Shown here: positions 8,865-15,447 of the stretch, in pieces
Layout: every line of letters begins with the position of its first letter
Numbering within the stretch: position 1 is the stretch's first letter
Source of the DNA: Thermoleophilia bacterium
Lineage (GTDB): Bacteria > Actinomycetota > Thermoleophilia > Miltoncostaeales > Miltoncostaeaceae
Assembly (NCBI GenBank): GCA_017882555.1
Contig: JADGPH010000097.1
Location: forward strand, 1 to 15,447
Direction of reading: 5' to 3'
DNA length: 15,447 nt
Program-made: the position numbers and the translations under genes
Notes under the pieces: model-generated
The model's input: the letters and a program-made list of their open reading frames with translations, nothing else
The model's database searches: none
What the model was told of the DNA's origin: nothing

Positions 8865-10372
8865 GCACAGCGGTCCGCGGACCACTGGTGTTGGTCGTGA
8901 TCGACGGTTTCGGGATCGCACCGCCCGGACCCGGCAATGCGGTCTCACTTGCTCGGACGCCGGCCCTCGATGCCCTGGCGCGCGAAGGCTCGGCGAGTCA
9001 GTTGGTCGCGTCGGGACTTGCGGTCGGGCTCCCCGACGGGCAGCAGGGCAATTCGGAGGTCGGGCACTTGAACCTCGGCGCTGGACGCCGCGTCCCGCAG
9101 ATGCTGGTGCGGATTGACGAGGCGATTGCAGCCGGGGAGATCGCACACAATCCTGTTCTGGTGGACACGCTGCGGGTCGGTCGCGAGCGTGCGTTGCATC
9201 TTGTCGGCCTCGTTGGTGACGGCGGTGTGCACGCGGCGTCACGCCATTTGCTGGCGCTGATCGAGGTCGCCCGTCGTGCTGGTGTCGAACGGCTTTACGT
9301 CCACGCCTTCACCGACGGGCGCGACACACGGCCCGATGCCGGACTGGCGGCGATCCAGCAGATCGAGGCGCTCGTTCCGGTGGTCAGCGTGTGTGGTCGC
9401 TACCACGCGATGGACCGTGACAAGCGGTGGCAGCGAACGGCAGCGGCCTACAACGCAATGGTGTGGGGTATTGCCGATCATCACGCGGTGACGGCGGCGG
9501 ACGCCGTGCGCCAGTCCTATGCCGCGGGCGTGGGTGATGAATTCATCAAGGCCACCGTCGTGGGCGATCCCAACATCGGTCGCATTCGCGACGGCGACGC
9601 GGTGCTCTACTTCAACTTTCGCCCGGACCGCGCACGCCAACTGACCCAGGCGTTCACGCAACCCGGCTTTGATGGGTTTGACCGCGGTGCCCACCCCCCG
9701 ACGTGCCATTTCGTGACAATGACCCGCTACAACCGCGAGTGGGACCTGCCGTTACTCTTTGACGCCGAAGATGTACGGCAGGGCCTTGCGGAGTCGGTCA
9801 GCGCGGCCGGACGACGGCAGCTGCACGTGGCGGAGACCGAGAAATACGCGCACGTGACCTTCTTTTTCAACGGCGGTCGCGAAGCTCCGTTCGATGGCGA
9901 AGATCGCGTGCTCGTGCCGTCTCCGCAAGACGTGGCAACCTATGACCACGCGCCCGCAATGAGCGCAACGGGAGTGCGCGACGCCGTCCTCGCCGGGCTT
10001 GAGCAGCCGTATGAGTTGCTCGTCGTGAACTTCGCGAACGCCGACATGGTCGGGCACACCGGGGTGATTGCCGCAGCGGTGACAGGGATCGAGACGGTGG
10101 ACACATGCATGGAGCAGATCCGCGCGGCGGTCGCTGGTAAGGGCGGGCTCCTGGTCGTTACTGCCGACCACGGCAACAGCGAGGCGATGTTGGAGCCCGA
10201 CGGATCACCCAACACGGCCCACACGACCAATCCGGTCCCACTGTGGATCGATCGCCCCGGCTTGTCATTGTCAACCGGCGCCCTTGGGGATGTCAGTCCG
10301 ACACTGTGTGGGTTGATGGGTTGGGATGTCCCACGACAGATGACGGGGACCCCGTTGGTGAACGCCCGTTAG
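8861..10372 (+). CDS. gpmI: 2,3-bisphosphoglycerate-independent phosphoglycerate mutase
   Basis: GpmI interconverts 3- and 2-phosphoglycerate with two manganese ions and a phosphoserine intermediate. The 503-residue product has VVIDGFG (metal Asp15), GNSEVGHLNLGAGR with the phosphorylated Ser65, FTDGRDTRP and RYHAMDRDKRW. The C-terminal metal-binding motifs are NFANADMVGHTG and VVTADHGNSEAM, followed by TAHTTNPVPL. The frame is open far upstream into tpiA, but the start is taken as ATG 8861 because it overlaps the tpiA TGA and begins shortly before the conserved VLVVIDG. It closes the gap-pgk-tpiA-gpmI operon. Many actinobacteria use the cofactor-dependent GpmA instead, so this choice is of some taxonomic interest. 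Confidence 0.97.
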   Translation: MSTAVRGPLVLVVIDGFGIAPPGPGNAVSLARTPALDALAREGSASQLVASGLAVGLPDGQQGNSEVGHLNLGAGRRVPQMLVRIDEAIAAGEIAHNPVLVDTLRVGRERALHLVGLVGDGGVHAASRHLLALIEVARRAGVERLYVHAFTDGRDTRPDAGLAAIQQIEALVPVVSVCGRYHAMDRDKRWQRTAAAYNAMVWGIADHHAVTAADAVRQSYAAGVGDEFIKATVVGDPNIGRIRDGDAVLYFNFRPDRARQLTQAFTQPGFDGFDRGAHPPTCHFVTMTRYNREWDLPLLFDAEDVRQGLAESVSAAGRRQLHVAETEKYAHVTFFFNGGREAPFDGEDRVLVPSPQDVATYDHAPAMSATGVRDAVLAGLEQPYELLVVNFANADMVGHTGVIAAAVTGIETVDTCMEQIRAAVAGKGGLLVVTADHGNSEAMLEPDGSPNTAHTTNPVPLWIDRPGLSLSTGALGDVSPTLCGLMGWDVPRQMTGTPLVNAR

Positions 10373-10894
10373 CGAGGTCGTGCGCGCCGGGCGGTCCCCG
10401 TGCCGTGCGTCGCGGCGAGCCGTGGTGTCCACGCGCCGTGGCCGTGGTCCATGGCGGTTTCCAACGCGACCGAGGATACCGGCGCATCCACCAATCTCGG
10501 AGCGCTTCGGCGGGTCCAGGCATGACGCCCTGCGGATGGCGCACATCATCGGGACCCCTTTTCTCGACGTGCCTCCGCCCCAATCGGCGGGCGACCGGAC
10601 TGCACACCGTCGTTGGACTCCGAGGCGGGGCGGAGCCGGTTCTCCGAGAGCTCGATTCTGTGTCAACGATGCGTTGCCAGGCCGACGCGTGTCGGGGCGC
10701 GTGACCTGCGGTGGGCCGAAATCTCAGGAGCACCCCGACGCGTACCGATGAATGATGCGACACGATCGGGGCCCGACGGGATCCTCATTGCACCCTGAGG
10801 TTGCCGTCAGGCGGTGGCGTTACCTCGTCGGCCGACCCCCATTGGTGTTGCAGACGCGTCTCAGCTGGGCATGACCGGACAACTCGGAGGACTT
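10373..10894 (+). other. 522-bp stretch with no recognisable gene
   Basis: Short open frames cross this stretch on both strands, but none has a ribosome site plus a recognisable domain. I find no tRNA, tmRNA, RNase P or SRP RNA motif. Small inverted repeats are present: CCGAC-GCGT-GTCGG (10682-10695), and two mutually exclusive five-base stems, CCTCA/TGAGG (10783-10800) and CCTGA/TCAGG (10794-10811). None is followed by a T-run. It could hold the end of the glycolytic transcript, the promoter of the TPR gene, or a decayed gene. Confidence 0.5.
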
Positions 10895-11478
10895 ATGAGC
10901 AGGCACCCAATACCCACTCGTGCCGCACGTGCGACGCGAGCGATGTGCTGCGTTGGAGCGATTGCACTCACGGCGCGGTTCTTGCGGGGTGTGGGGGTAG
11001 CAGCTCGGCCGTGACCCCGACGACGCCTGCACAGGTGTTCTCAGCCGGAGTTGCCGCGCTGAACGCGGGGAAGTACCAGCTTGCGGCCACATACTTCACT
11101 GACGTGGTCGCAGAGAATCCGAACAGCGCGAACGCGACGCACAACCTCGGTGTCGCGGAGGGCTCTCTGGGCAACTCATCCGCCGCAGAAGCCGCGTATC
11201 GGCGCGCACTGACGATTGACCCGAAGATGGCCTCGGCGCTGTTCAACCTTGCGGACTTGCAGGCGGCCACCAATCCGCAGGCGGCGATTGCCACCCTGCG
11301 CCACTTGCTGACGATTTCTCCGCACTACGTGAACGCGCAGTTCAACCTGGGTCTGCTGCTGGCACAGCACGGCAAGGCCGCCGAGGGCGGGGCTCTGCTG
11401 GCAACCGCAATTGCCGCGAATCCGGCACTGCGGTCGCGTGTGCCCGCTGGCATCAAGCTGCCTGCCGCATCCCGCTGA
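10895..11478 (+). CDS. TPR-repeat lipoprotein, frameshifted inside its signal peptide
   Basis: From 10975 to the TGA at 11476-11478 the frame encodes AVLAGCGG, a serine/threonine linker and about three tetratricopeptide repeats (motifs such as NATHNLGVAEGSLGNSSAAE and ALFNLADLQA). TPRs mediate protein-protein contacts, and the protein would sit outside on the membrane as a lipoprotein. The only good ribosome site, CGGAGG at 10885-10890, precedes ATG 10895 in a different frame. That frame encodes an arginine-rich start and a hydrophobic run, CCVGAIALTA. Restoring one base near 10975 joins it to AVLAGC, making a perfect lipoprotein signal peptide with the lipid-modified Cys encoded at 10990-10992. 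The gene is therefore either broken by one missing base or affected by a sequence error. An in-frame ATG at 10871 is an alternative start. The TPR part is confident; its function is unknown. Confidence 0.7.
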
Positions 11479-11842
11479 GACGTCCGGCAAGGATCAACAT
11501 GATGTGTGTGACCGGCGTCGATCGGGGCCGGGCATCGGCGCGTCGGTGAGGATGTCGTCGGGCGCGCAACTGTCGTGCGACCGAGCCACGGTGCCGTCTC
11601 CACCGAGAACAGCTTCTGGTATGTGATCCGGTCGCAGCGTCGGGTCGCGATTCCCAGCGTGCACGCGCGGTTCCAACTCAGCCGTGCCCGCACCGATCCC
11701 CCCTCCGAGTGGCACCGGCACACGAACACCCCTTCGGTCGATGCCAACCGATCGGCGACCGACGAGGGCGCACGCCGAGGTCGAGAGCGGCTCCATTGGA
11801 TTCGGATTACGCTCACATCGCCGCGTGCCCCCGGCGTATCGC
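11479..11842 (+). other. 364-bp gap between convergent genes, no recognisable gene
   Basis: This lies between the plus-strand TPR gene and the minus-strand TusA gene. I see no supported coding region. TCGGTCG (11734-11740) and CGACCGA (11756-11762) form a seven-base inverted repeat enclosing the palindrome CCGATCGG, a possible bidirectional terminator, although no T-run follows. Open frames on the minus strand here run across tusA and the TPR gene and look like shadows of high GC content. Confidence 0.4.
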
Positions 11843-12124
11843 CTAGATCAGCATCTGCGAGGCGTCTGTGTCGTCGCTGCGAGACCGATCCGCCGCGTGC
11901 GTGGGTACGACGATCGCCGTCCAGGTCCCGCCAGACTCGGTGAACTGCACGATCTCGTGGCCGTGGGTGTGGCACCATGCGGGGACATCGATTGCGACAA
12001 GCGGATCGTCGGCCAAGAGTCGGACCTTCGTGCCCACCGGAGCGCGCGCGATCGCGCGCGCCAAGAGGCGTACCGGCACTGGACAGTGCGTCCCGAGGGC
12101 ATCCACGATCCGGGCGTCGCTCAT
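11843..12124 (-). CDS. TusA-family sulfur carrier protein
   Basis: The 93-residue protein has the TusA/SirA signature near its N-terminus, VDALGTHCPVPVRLLARAI, with the sulfur-carrying Cys14 followed by Pro15. The later RLLADDPLVAIDVPAWCHTHGHEI matches the family's second strand-helix unit. TusA proteins accept persulfide sulfur from a cysteine desulfurase and pass it on to tRNA thiolation, cofactor synthesis or other relays. The gene starts with ATG inside the stop of the desulfurase-like gene (ATGA overlap at 12121-12124), so the two are co-translated. A second cysteine, Cys51, lies in the AWC motif often seen in these proteins. The partner encoded next door seems to lack its PLP lysine, so the sulfur source is uncertain. 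No gene symbol is assigned because the acceptor is unknown. Confidence 0.88.
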   Translation of the reverse strand: MSDARIVDALGTHCPVPVRLLARAIARAPVGTKVRLLADDPLVAIDVPAWCHTHGHEIVQFTESGGTWTAIVVPTHAADRSRSDDTDASQMLI

Positions 12125-13290
12125 GCGTCCAGCGGGCTCATGGCCCGGAGATCCGTGACGACCGATGCCAAGACCGCCGCGGCGCGGCGGAGTTCCTCAT
12201 CGGTCGTGGCGTCGCCGATAGTCATCAAGATGGCCGAATGGGTCCAGACGGAATCGCGGCCAATCGCCTCGAGCGTGGGAGATGCCTTGCCGGCGTCGGC
12301 AGTGCAGGTCGAGCCCGGAGAGACTTCGACCCCGCGCGTCGCGAGTGCCAGCGCCAGGCTCTCACCGGTGACGCCGCGCACCGAGACCTGCAGGTGACCT
12401 GGCAGCCGGTCAGCGACGGCCGGGCCGTTCAACCGCACGTCTGCGATGCCAAGCACACGTGCGGCAAGCAGTTCGATCTGGCGTCGGCGCTTGGCGGCAC
12501 GCGTGGCAATCCGTGTGCGCACGCGGTTGGCCGCGACGCCGAGCGCGACGGCTCCGGCAAGATCTACGGGCCCCGCGCGCTTCCCGAATTCCTGGGAGCC
12601 GCCCTCGATCAGCGGGTGCAGACGGGCGCCCGGGCGCAGCCAAAGGGCCCCCGACCACGGGGGTGCTCCGAGTGCGGTGCCGCCCATGGTAAGCGCATCC
12701 GCGCCGAGATCACCCACATCGATCTCGATGATGCCGGCCGATTCGGCAGCGTCAATGTGGATGCGCGCGTCGGCTCGTCGGCCCCGCACCGCGGAGATCA
12801 GCCCTCCGAGATCCTGGATCGTGCCGATCTCGTGTTGAGCGTGGTGAACGCTCACGAGGGCGGTGTCGGCGGTCATCGCCGCAGCGAGGGTCTCGGGTGA
12901 GATGTATCCGTCTCGATCGACGCCGACGAAGCTCACCTCGTGGCCCTCCCGCTGGCGCGAGTGCAGTGCCGAGAGGACTGCCGGGTGTTCGACCACGCTG
13001 GCGACGGCGTGACGGCCCCGTGCGCGGTTGGCCGACAGCAGCCCCTTGACGGCGAGATTGCGGGCTTCGGTTGCGCCGGCGGTGAAGATCACCTCGTCGG
13101 GGTCGGCGCCAATCAGCGCGGCAACCTGCGCGCGTGCGTTCTCCAGGAGCGCGGCCGCGGACTCGCCGGACGGATGCAACGCGTCCGGGCTGCCCGTACA
13201 CGCGAGCACCCGCATCACGGCGTCTGTCACCGCGGCATCGAGGGGTGTGCTCGCGGCGTGGTCGAGATAGATCGGCTTCCCGTGGGCCAC
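12121..13290 (-). CDS. Cysteine-desulfurase-like class V aminotransferase homologue lacking the PLP lysine
   Basis: The 389-residue product follows the NifS/IscS fold throughout: YLDHAASTPL (8-17), VIFTAGATEARNLAVKG (67-83), VEHPAVLSAL with His102, HIDAAES with Asp180, GGSQEFGKRAG and GSTCTADAG with Cys329. Key residues are changed. The Schiff-base motif, normally S/A-x-H-K, reads GGTA at 203-206, replacing His-Lys by Thr-Ala. NNE reads QHE (152-154), the Gln after DA(V/A) is Glu183, SGT reads AGP (239-241), and the substrate Arg in SxRxSLG is Leu355. All changes lie in one uninterrupted frame with flanking motifs intact, so this is not a frameshift. Known desulfurases cannot work without the lysine, so I infer a pseudoenzyme or scaffold. 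The start is GTG 13290, directly after the stop of the phosphoesterase gene; tusA overlaps its end. Confidence 0.85.
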   Translation of the reverse strand: MAHGKPIYLDHAASTPLDAAVTDAVMRVLACTGSPDALHPSGESAAALLENARAQVAALIGADPDEVIFTAGATEARNLAVKGLLSANRARGRHAVASVVEHPAVLSALHSRQREGHEVSFVGVDRDGYISPETLAAAMTADTALVSVHHAQHEIGTIQDLGGLISAVRGRRADARIHIDAAESAGIIEIDVGDLGADALTMGGTALGAPPWSGALWLRPGARLHPLIEGGSQEFGKRAGPVDLAGAVALGVAANRVRTRIATRAAKRRRQIELLAARVLGIADVRLNGPAVADRLPGHLQVSVRGVTGESLALALATRGVEVSPGSTCTADAGKASPTLEAIGRDSVWTHSAILMTIGDATTDEELRRAAAVLASVVTDLRAMSPLDA

Positions 13291-14037
13291 CTAGAACCCT
13301 TCGGCGAGGCGCTCGGCCAGGATCTCGGGCAGGCCCGCAGCGCGGATCGCCCGTTGGGCGCCGCCAACGTCGTACGGGGTGCGGACGAATTCGAGTGTGT
13401 CGGCCCCCAGATCCAGCACTGTCCATGACGCGCGCGGGTCATTGTCGCGAGGCTGGCCGACGGATCCCGGGTTGATCAGCCAGCGTCCGGGCGCGAGGGC
13501 CACGATTCCCTGGGCGGGGACCGCGTCGACCGTCCCGCGCTCATGGCGGTGCCACGCCGCGGGGATGTGGGTGTGGCCGATGCAGGTCACGTGCGCGCGG
13601 ACCAAGTCAAGCGACGCCTTCGCCTCGGACGCACCAACGACGTATTCCCAGATGGGGTCGCGGACGCTGGCGTGCACCATCGGGACGTCGTGATCGATGT
13701 CGGTGGGCTCCAATTGGCCGAGCGTCGCGCAACGCTCGTGGCCGAGGGCGTGTTGGGTCCACACAACCCCGTCATAGGCCCATGACGAAAACTCTTCGAG
13801 CGGCACCCGGCCCGCGACGCCGAGATCATGATTGCCGGCGATGCAGCGTTCGGCCTGGCTCATGCAGATCTCGAGGGCGTAATCGGGGTCGGCACCGTAG
13901 CCGACGACGTCGCCGACGCACCACCACCGCGTGATGCCATGGCCGGCAACGTCCTCGAGCACCGCGTCGAGCGCCTGGCGGTTACCGTGGATATCACTCA
14001 AGATCGCGACCGCAGCCAGCGGTGGCCTCCTCGGCAC
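13291..14037 (-). CDS. Calcineurin-like metallophosphoesterase (YfcE/MJ0936 type)
   Basis: The 248-residue protein carries all metal-binding motifs of small bacterial phosphodiesterases: LSDIHGN (Asp15, His17), VGDVVGYGADP (Asp43), AGNHD (Asn69, His70), VHAS (His122) and GHTH (154-157), plus LINPGSVGQPRD. Such enzymes hydrolyse phosphodiesters with a two-metal centre; the substrate cannot be told. The annotated start is GTG 14037. The conserved AAVAILSDIHGN begins six residues later at a CTG codon (14019-14017) that lies seven bases after AGGAGG, so a rare CTG start is possible. It heads a three-gene minus-strand unit, with the next gene beginning at the base after its stop. Its link to the sulfur genes is positional only. 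Confidence 0.92.
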   Translation of the reverse strand: MPRRPPLAAVAILSDIHGNRQALDAVLEDVAGHGITRWWCVGDVVGYGADPDYALEICMSQAERCIAGNHDLGVAGRVPLEEFSSWAYDGVVWTQHALGHERCATLGQLEPTDIDHDVPMVHASVRDPIWEYVVGASEAKASLDLVRAHVTCIGHTHIPAAWHRHERGTVDAVPAQGIVALAPGRWLINPGSVGQPRDNDPRASWTVLDLGADTLEFVRTPYDVGGAQRAIRAAGLPEILAERLAEGF

Positions 14038-14099
14038 CTGATTTCGCCATTCTTGTACCCCGCACGATACGCGTCACCGCCGGTTGTGCGTGTGGAGGT

Positions 14100-14105
14100 T
14101 AGGAT
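14100..14105 (+). promoter_or_regulatory. Leaderless-type -10 box upstream of the rlmH mini-ORF
   Basis: TAGGAT matches TAnnnT and ends six bases before ATG 14112, the spacing of leaderless actinobacterial transcripts. No -35 box is recognisable. It lies in the 74-bp divergent region shared with the minus-strand phosphoesterase gene, whose own possible -10 box is TATCGT (complement of 14064-14069). Confidence 0.42.
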
Positions 14106-14111
14106 CCTTTG

Positions 14112-14153
14112 ATGGAGTTTTTCTTTGTCGATGAGTCGATCCGCCGGGCGTGA
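14112..14153 (+). CDS. Possible 13-codon leader peptide coupled to rlmH
   Basis: ATG 14112 opens a frame for MEFFFVDESIRRA and stops at TGA 14151-14153. The stop overlaps the rlmH GTG (GTGA at 14150-14153), so a ribosome finishing the peptide would be placed on the rlmH start. Six bases upstream is a TAnnnT box, so the mini-ORF is probably the first codon run of a leaderless mRNA, and rlmH itself has no clear Shine-Dalgarno site. Three successive phenylalanines are notable, but I cannot claim attenuation. It could be chance; a short open frame alone is weak evidence. Confidence 0.35.
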   Translation: MEFFFVDESIRRA

Positions 14154-14635
14154 GCGTCTCGGCGCCGAGATCGCCCGCAGTCCAGCTGGTGTGCGTTGGA
14201 CGCCTGCGCCCACCGCATGACCAAGCGGGCATCGAATATGAGCGCCGCGTCGCGCACATGACGAGTTTTCGTGCCGATGAGGTGGCCCCGGAACCGCTAC
14301 AACGGGGCGAGGACCATGCGCGTCGCCACGAGGCTGCACGGATGCGTACGCGAATCGTGCGCAATGCCTGGACGGTGTGCCTGGCGCCCGCCGCGCGCCA
14401 GGCAGCATCCAGCGACGACTTCGCGGCGTGGCTCGAACGACGTTTGGCGGCGGGTCGTCCCGTGGCCTTCGTCATCGGAGGCGCCAGCGGGATCGACGCG
14501 CAACTGCTTGCAGGCTGTGACGAGCAGTTCTCGCTCGGGTCGCTCACGATGCCGCATCAGCTTGCGCGCGTCGTACTTGTCGAACAGCTCTATCGGGCTC
14601 TGTGCGTGCTGCAGGGGCACCCGTATCCCCACTAG
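14150..14635 (+). CDS. rlmH: 23S rRNA (pseudouridine1915-N3)-methyltransferase RlmH
   Basis: RlmH is a SPOUT-family enzyme that uses S-adenosylmethionine to methylate pseudouridine 1915 in helix 69 of 23S rRNA on assembled ribosomes. The 161-residue product has LVCVGRLRPPHDQAGIEYERRV near the start. The trefoil-knot signatures follow: AFVIGGASGID (106-116), then SLGSLTMPHQLARVVLVEQL (128-147). It ends with LYRALCVLQGHPYPH, typical of the family. The GTG start at 14150 gives about eight residues before the first conserved strand; a GTG inside LVCVG would cut into it. Start choice is supported by the overlap with the upstream mini-ORF. argS begins 19 bases after the stop. Confidence 0.95.
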   Translation: MSVSAPRSPAVQLVCVGRLRPPHDQAGIEYERRVAHMTSFRADEVAPEPLQRGEDHARRHEAARMRTRIVRNAWTVCLAPAARQAASSDDFAAWLERRLAAGRPVAFVIGGASGIDAQLLAGCDEQFSLGSLTMPHQLARVVLVEQLYRALCVLQGHPYPH

Positions 14636-14640
14636 ACGGC

Positions 14641-14646
14641 TAAGCT
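14641..14646 (+). promoter_or_regulatory. Possible leaderless -10 box for argS
   Basis: TAAGCT fits TAnnnT and ends eight bases before GTG 14655. The rlmH-argS gap of 19 bases holds no Shine-Dalgarno run, so a leaderless argS transcript would explain initiation. No -35 box is evident. Confidence 0.35.
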
Positions 14647-14654
14647 GCCCATTC

Positions 14655-15447
14655 GTGACAACTGCGTTCCTCGACGAGCTCGCAAAGGCGATTGCGGCCG
14701 ATGCCACCACGGCATCTGGCGTGGTGCACCCGACCGTCGCACTTGTGCCTCCTGCGCGTCCGGAACACGGGGATATCGCGAGCCCAATCGCGATGAGCGT
14801 GGCGAAGTCGGCGGGTCGTTCTCCACGTCAGGTCGCCGAAGCGATCGTCGCAGGCTTGGGTGGCCGCCACGAACTGCGCGGGATCGTTGAGCGGATCGAG
14901 ATCGCTGGTCCCGGTTTTCTGAACATCACCCTCGCGCCCGCCTGGTTTGCGGGTGTGGCGCGAGGGATCGTCGAGGCGGGCGCGTCGTTTGGGGCGGCCA
15001 GCGTGGACCGCTCTGAATCGATACTCCTGGAGTTCGTCTCGCCGAACCCGACGGGCCCGCTGCATGTCGGGCACGCCCGGCATGCAGCCTACGGCGACGC
15101 GGTGGCGCGCTTGCTGGAGTTTGTCGGTCATCGGGTCTGGCGCGAGTGCTATGTCAACGACTACGGCCGGCAGATGGACCTCTTCGGTGCCTCGGTGGCC
15201 GCACGTTACGCCGAGCGCCTGGGCGAGCCTGCGCACATGCCTGAGGACGGCTATCAGGGTGAGTACGTGGCCGAGATCGCCGCCACGATCCAATCGGATA
15301 TCGGTGACCGATTCTCTGGACGCGTCTCGCCGCCGGACCATGAGGCGCTCGCGTACATCTCCAAGGTGGGCGGCCAGCTGATGCTCGCTCGGACGCAAGG
15401 CGAACTCGAGGCCTGCCGGGTCGGGATGGACCGCTTCTTTTCCGAGA
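14655..15447 (+). CDS. argS: Arginyl-tRNA synthetase, N-terminal part (3' truncated by window edge)
   Basis: Arginyl-tRNA synthetase charges tRNA-Arg with arginine using ATP. The frame runs from GTG 14655 (MTTAFLDELAKAI) to the window end with no stop, giving 264 residues. It has the N-terminal Add-1 domain that binds the tRNA D-loop (containing PEHGDIASPIAMSVAK and GPGFLNITL). The class I catalytic core begins with VSPNPTGPLHVGHAR, the HIGH-motif region, followed by YVNDYGRQMDLFG. The KMSKS region and the anticodon-binding domain lie beyond the window. The protein starts at the usual distance from the conserved LALVPPARPEHGD-type segment. No Shine-Dalgarno site is visible. Confidence 0.95.
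   Translation, partial: MTTAFLDELAKAIAADATTASGVVHPTVALVPPARPEHGDIASPIAMSVAKSAGRSPRQVAEAIVAGLGGRHELRGIVERIEIAGPGFLNITLAPAWFAGVARGIVEAGASFGAASVDRSESILLEFVSPNPTGPLHVGHARHAAYGDAVARLLEFVGHRVWRECYVNDYGRQMDLFGASVAARYAERLGEPAHMPEDGYQGEYVAEIAATIQSDIGDRFSGRVSPPDHEALAYISKVGGQLMLARTQGELEACRVGMDRFFSE

Noticed and set aside
7830..9242. 470-residue open frame on the minus strand
   Set aside because: It covers parts of pgk, tpiA and gpmI antisense; the translation is Arg/Pro/His-rich and matches no family I know. It is a GC-bias shadow.
10748..10798. 16-codon open frame MNDATRSGPDGILIAP
   Set aside because: The nearest AGGAG is too far upstream and there is no promoter-like box or coupling to a downstream start.
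10783..10811. Two mutually exclusive stems that look like an attenuator switch
   Set aside because: Each stem is only five bases, there is no T-run, and no leader peptide or nearby gene start in the right place; such short repeats are expected by chance.
10960..10990. Programmed -1 frameshifting in the TPR lipoprotein
   Set aside because: No X-XXY-YYZ slippery heptamer or clear downstream structure is visible; a missing base is simpler.
11325..11978. 217-residue minus-strand frame across the convergent gap
   Set aside because: It overlaps the 3' ends of both the TPR gene and tusA, has no ribosome site, and its translation is Arg/Ser/Thr-rich without a domain.
12640..12700. Loss of the desulfurase lysine through a local frameshift
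   Set aside because: The residues on both sides (ADALTMGG and GAPPWSGALWLR) align in the same frame to family motifs, so the Lys is replaced rather than shifted out.

Overview
The window is GC-rich, gene-dense bacterial chromosome. The gene order uvrC-rapZ-yvcK followed by gap-pgk-tpiA, the use of GTG starts, and several genes whose start codon sits a few bases after a TAnnnT box (leaderless style) all suggest an Actinomycetota genome. The separate gpmI, rlmH and TusA-like genes would fit the Acidimicrobiia side of that phylum. This placement is an inference from gene content, because there is no rRNA in the window.

Layout. Positions 1-849 hold the 3' end of a DHA2-type drug/proton antiporter. 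Positions 886-4719 hold uvrC, rapZ and yvcK, closely packed: excision repair, a P-loop RNA/nucleotide-binding regulator, and a CofD-like regulator of cell envelope and carbon metabolism. In most actinobacteria whiA comes next. Here its place is taken by a 326-bp regulatory region and a 221-residue six-helix membrane protein (DUF1097-like), with a good promoter, an operator-like palindrome, a 5' UTR hairpin and two perfect hairpins behind it. Positions 5919-10372 hold a tight glycolytic operon, gap-pgk-tpiA-gpmI, covering the steps from triose phosphate interconversion to 2-phosphoglycerate. There is no secG after tpiA.

A 522-bp stretch without a recognisable gene follows. Then comes a TPR lipoprotein gene whose ribosome-binding site and signal peptide start lie in a different frame from its lipobox, so one base appears to be missing. 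A second gene-free stretch (11479-11842) separates it from a minus-strand trio: a metallophosphoesterase, a cysteine-desulfurase-like protein and a TusA-like sulfur carrier, all abutting or overlapping. The desulfurase-like protein lacks the PLP-binding lysine and several other cofactor or substrate contacts, so it looks like a pseudoenzyme kept next to an intact TusA. This is the most unusual thing in the window.

Divergent from the trio is rlmH, preceded by a 13-codon mini-ORF that starts six bases after a TAnnnT box and overlaps the rlmH start (GTGA). The window ends inside argS, which also looks leaderless. I see no tRNA, rRNA, CRISPR array, insertion sequence or phage gene.
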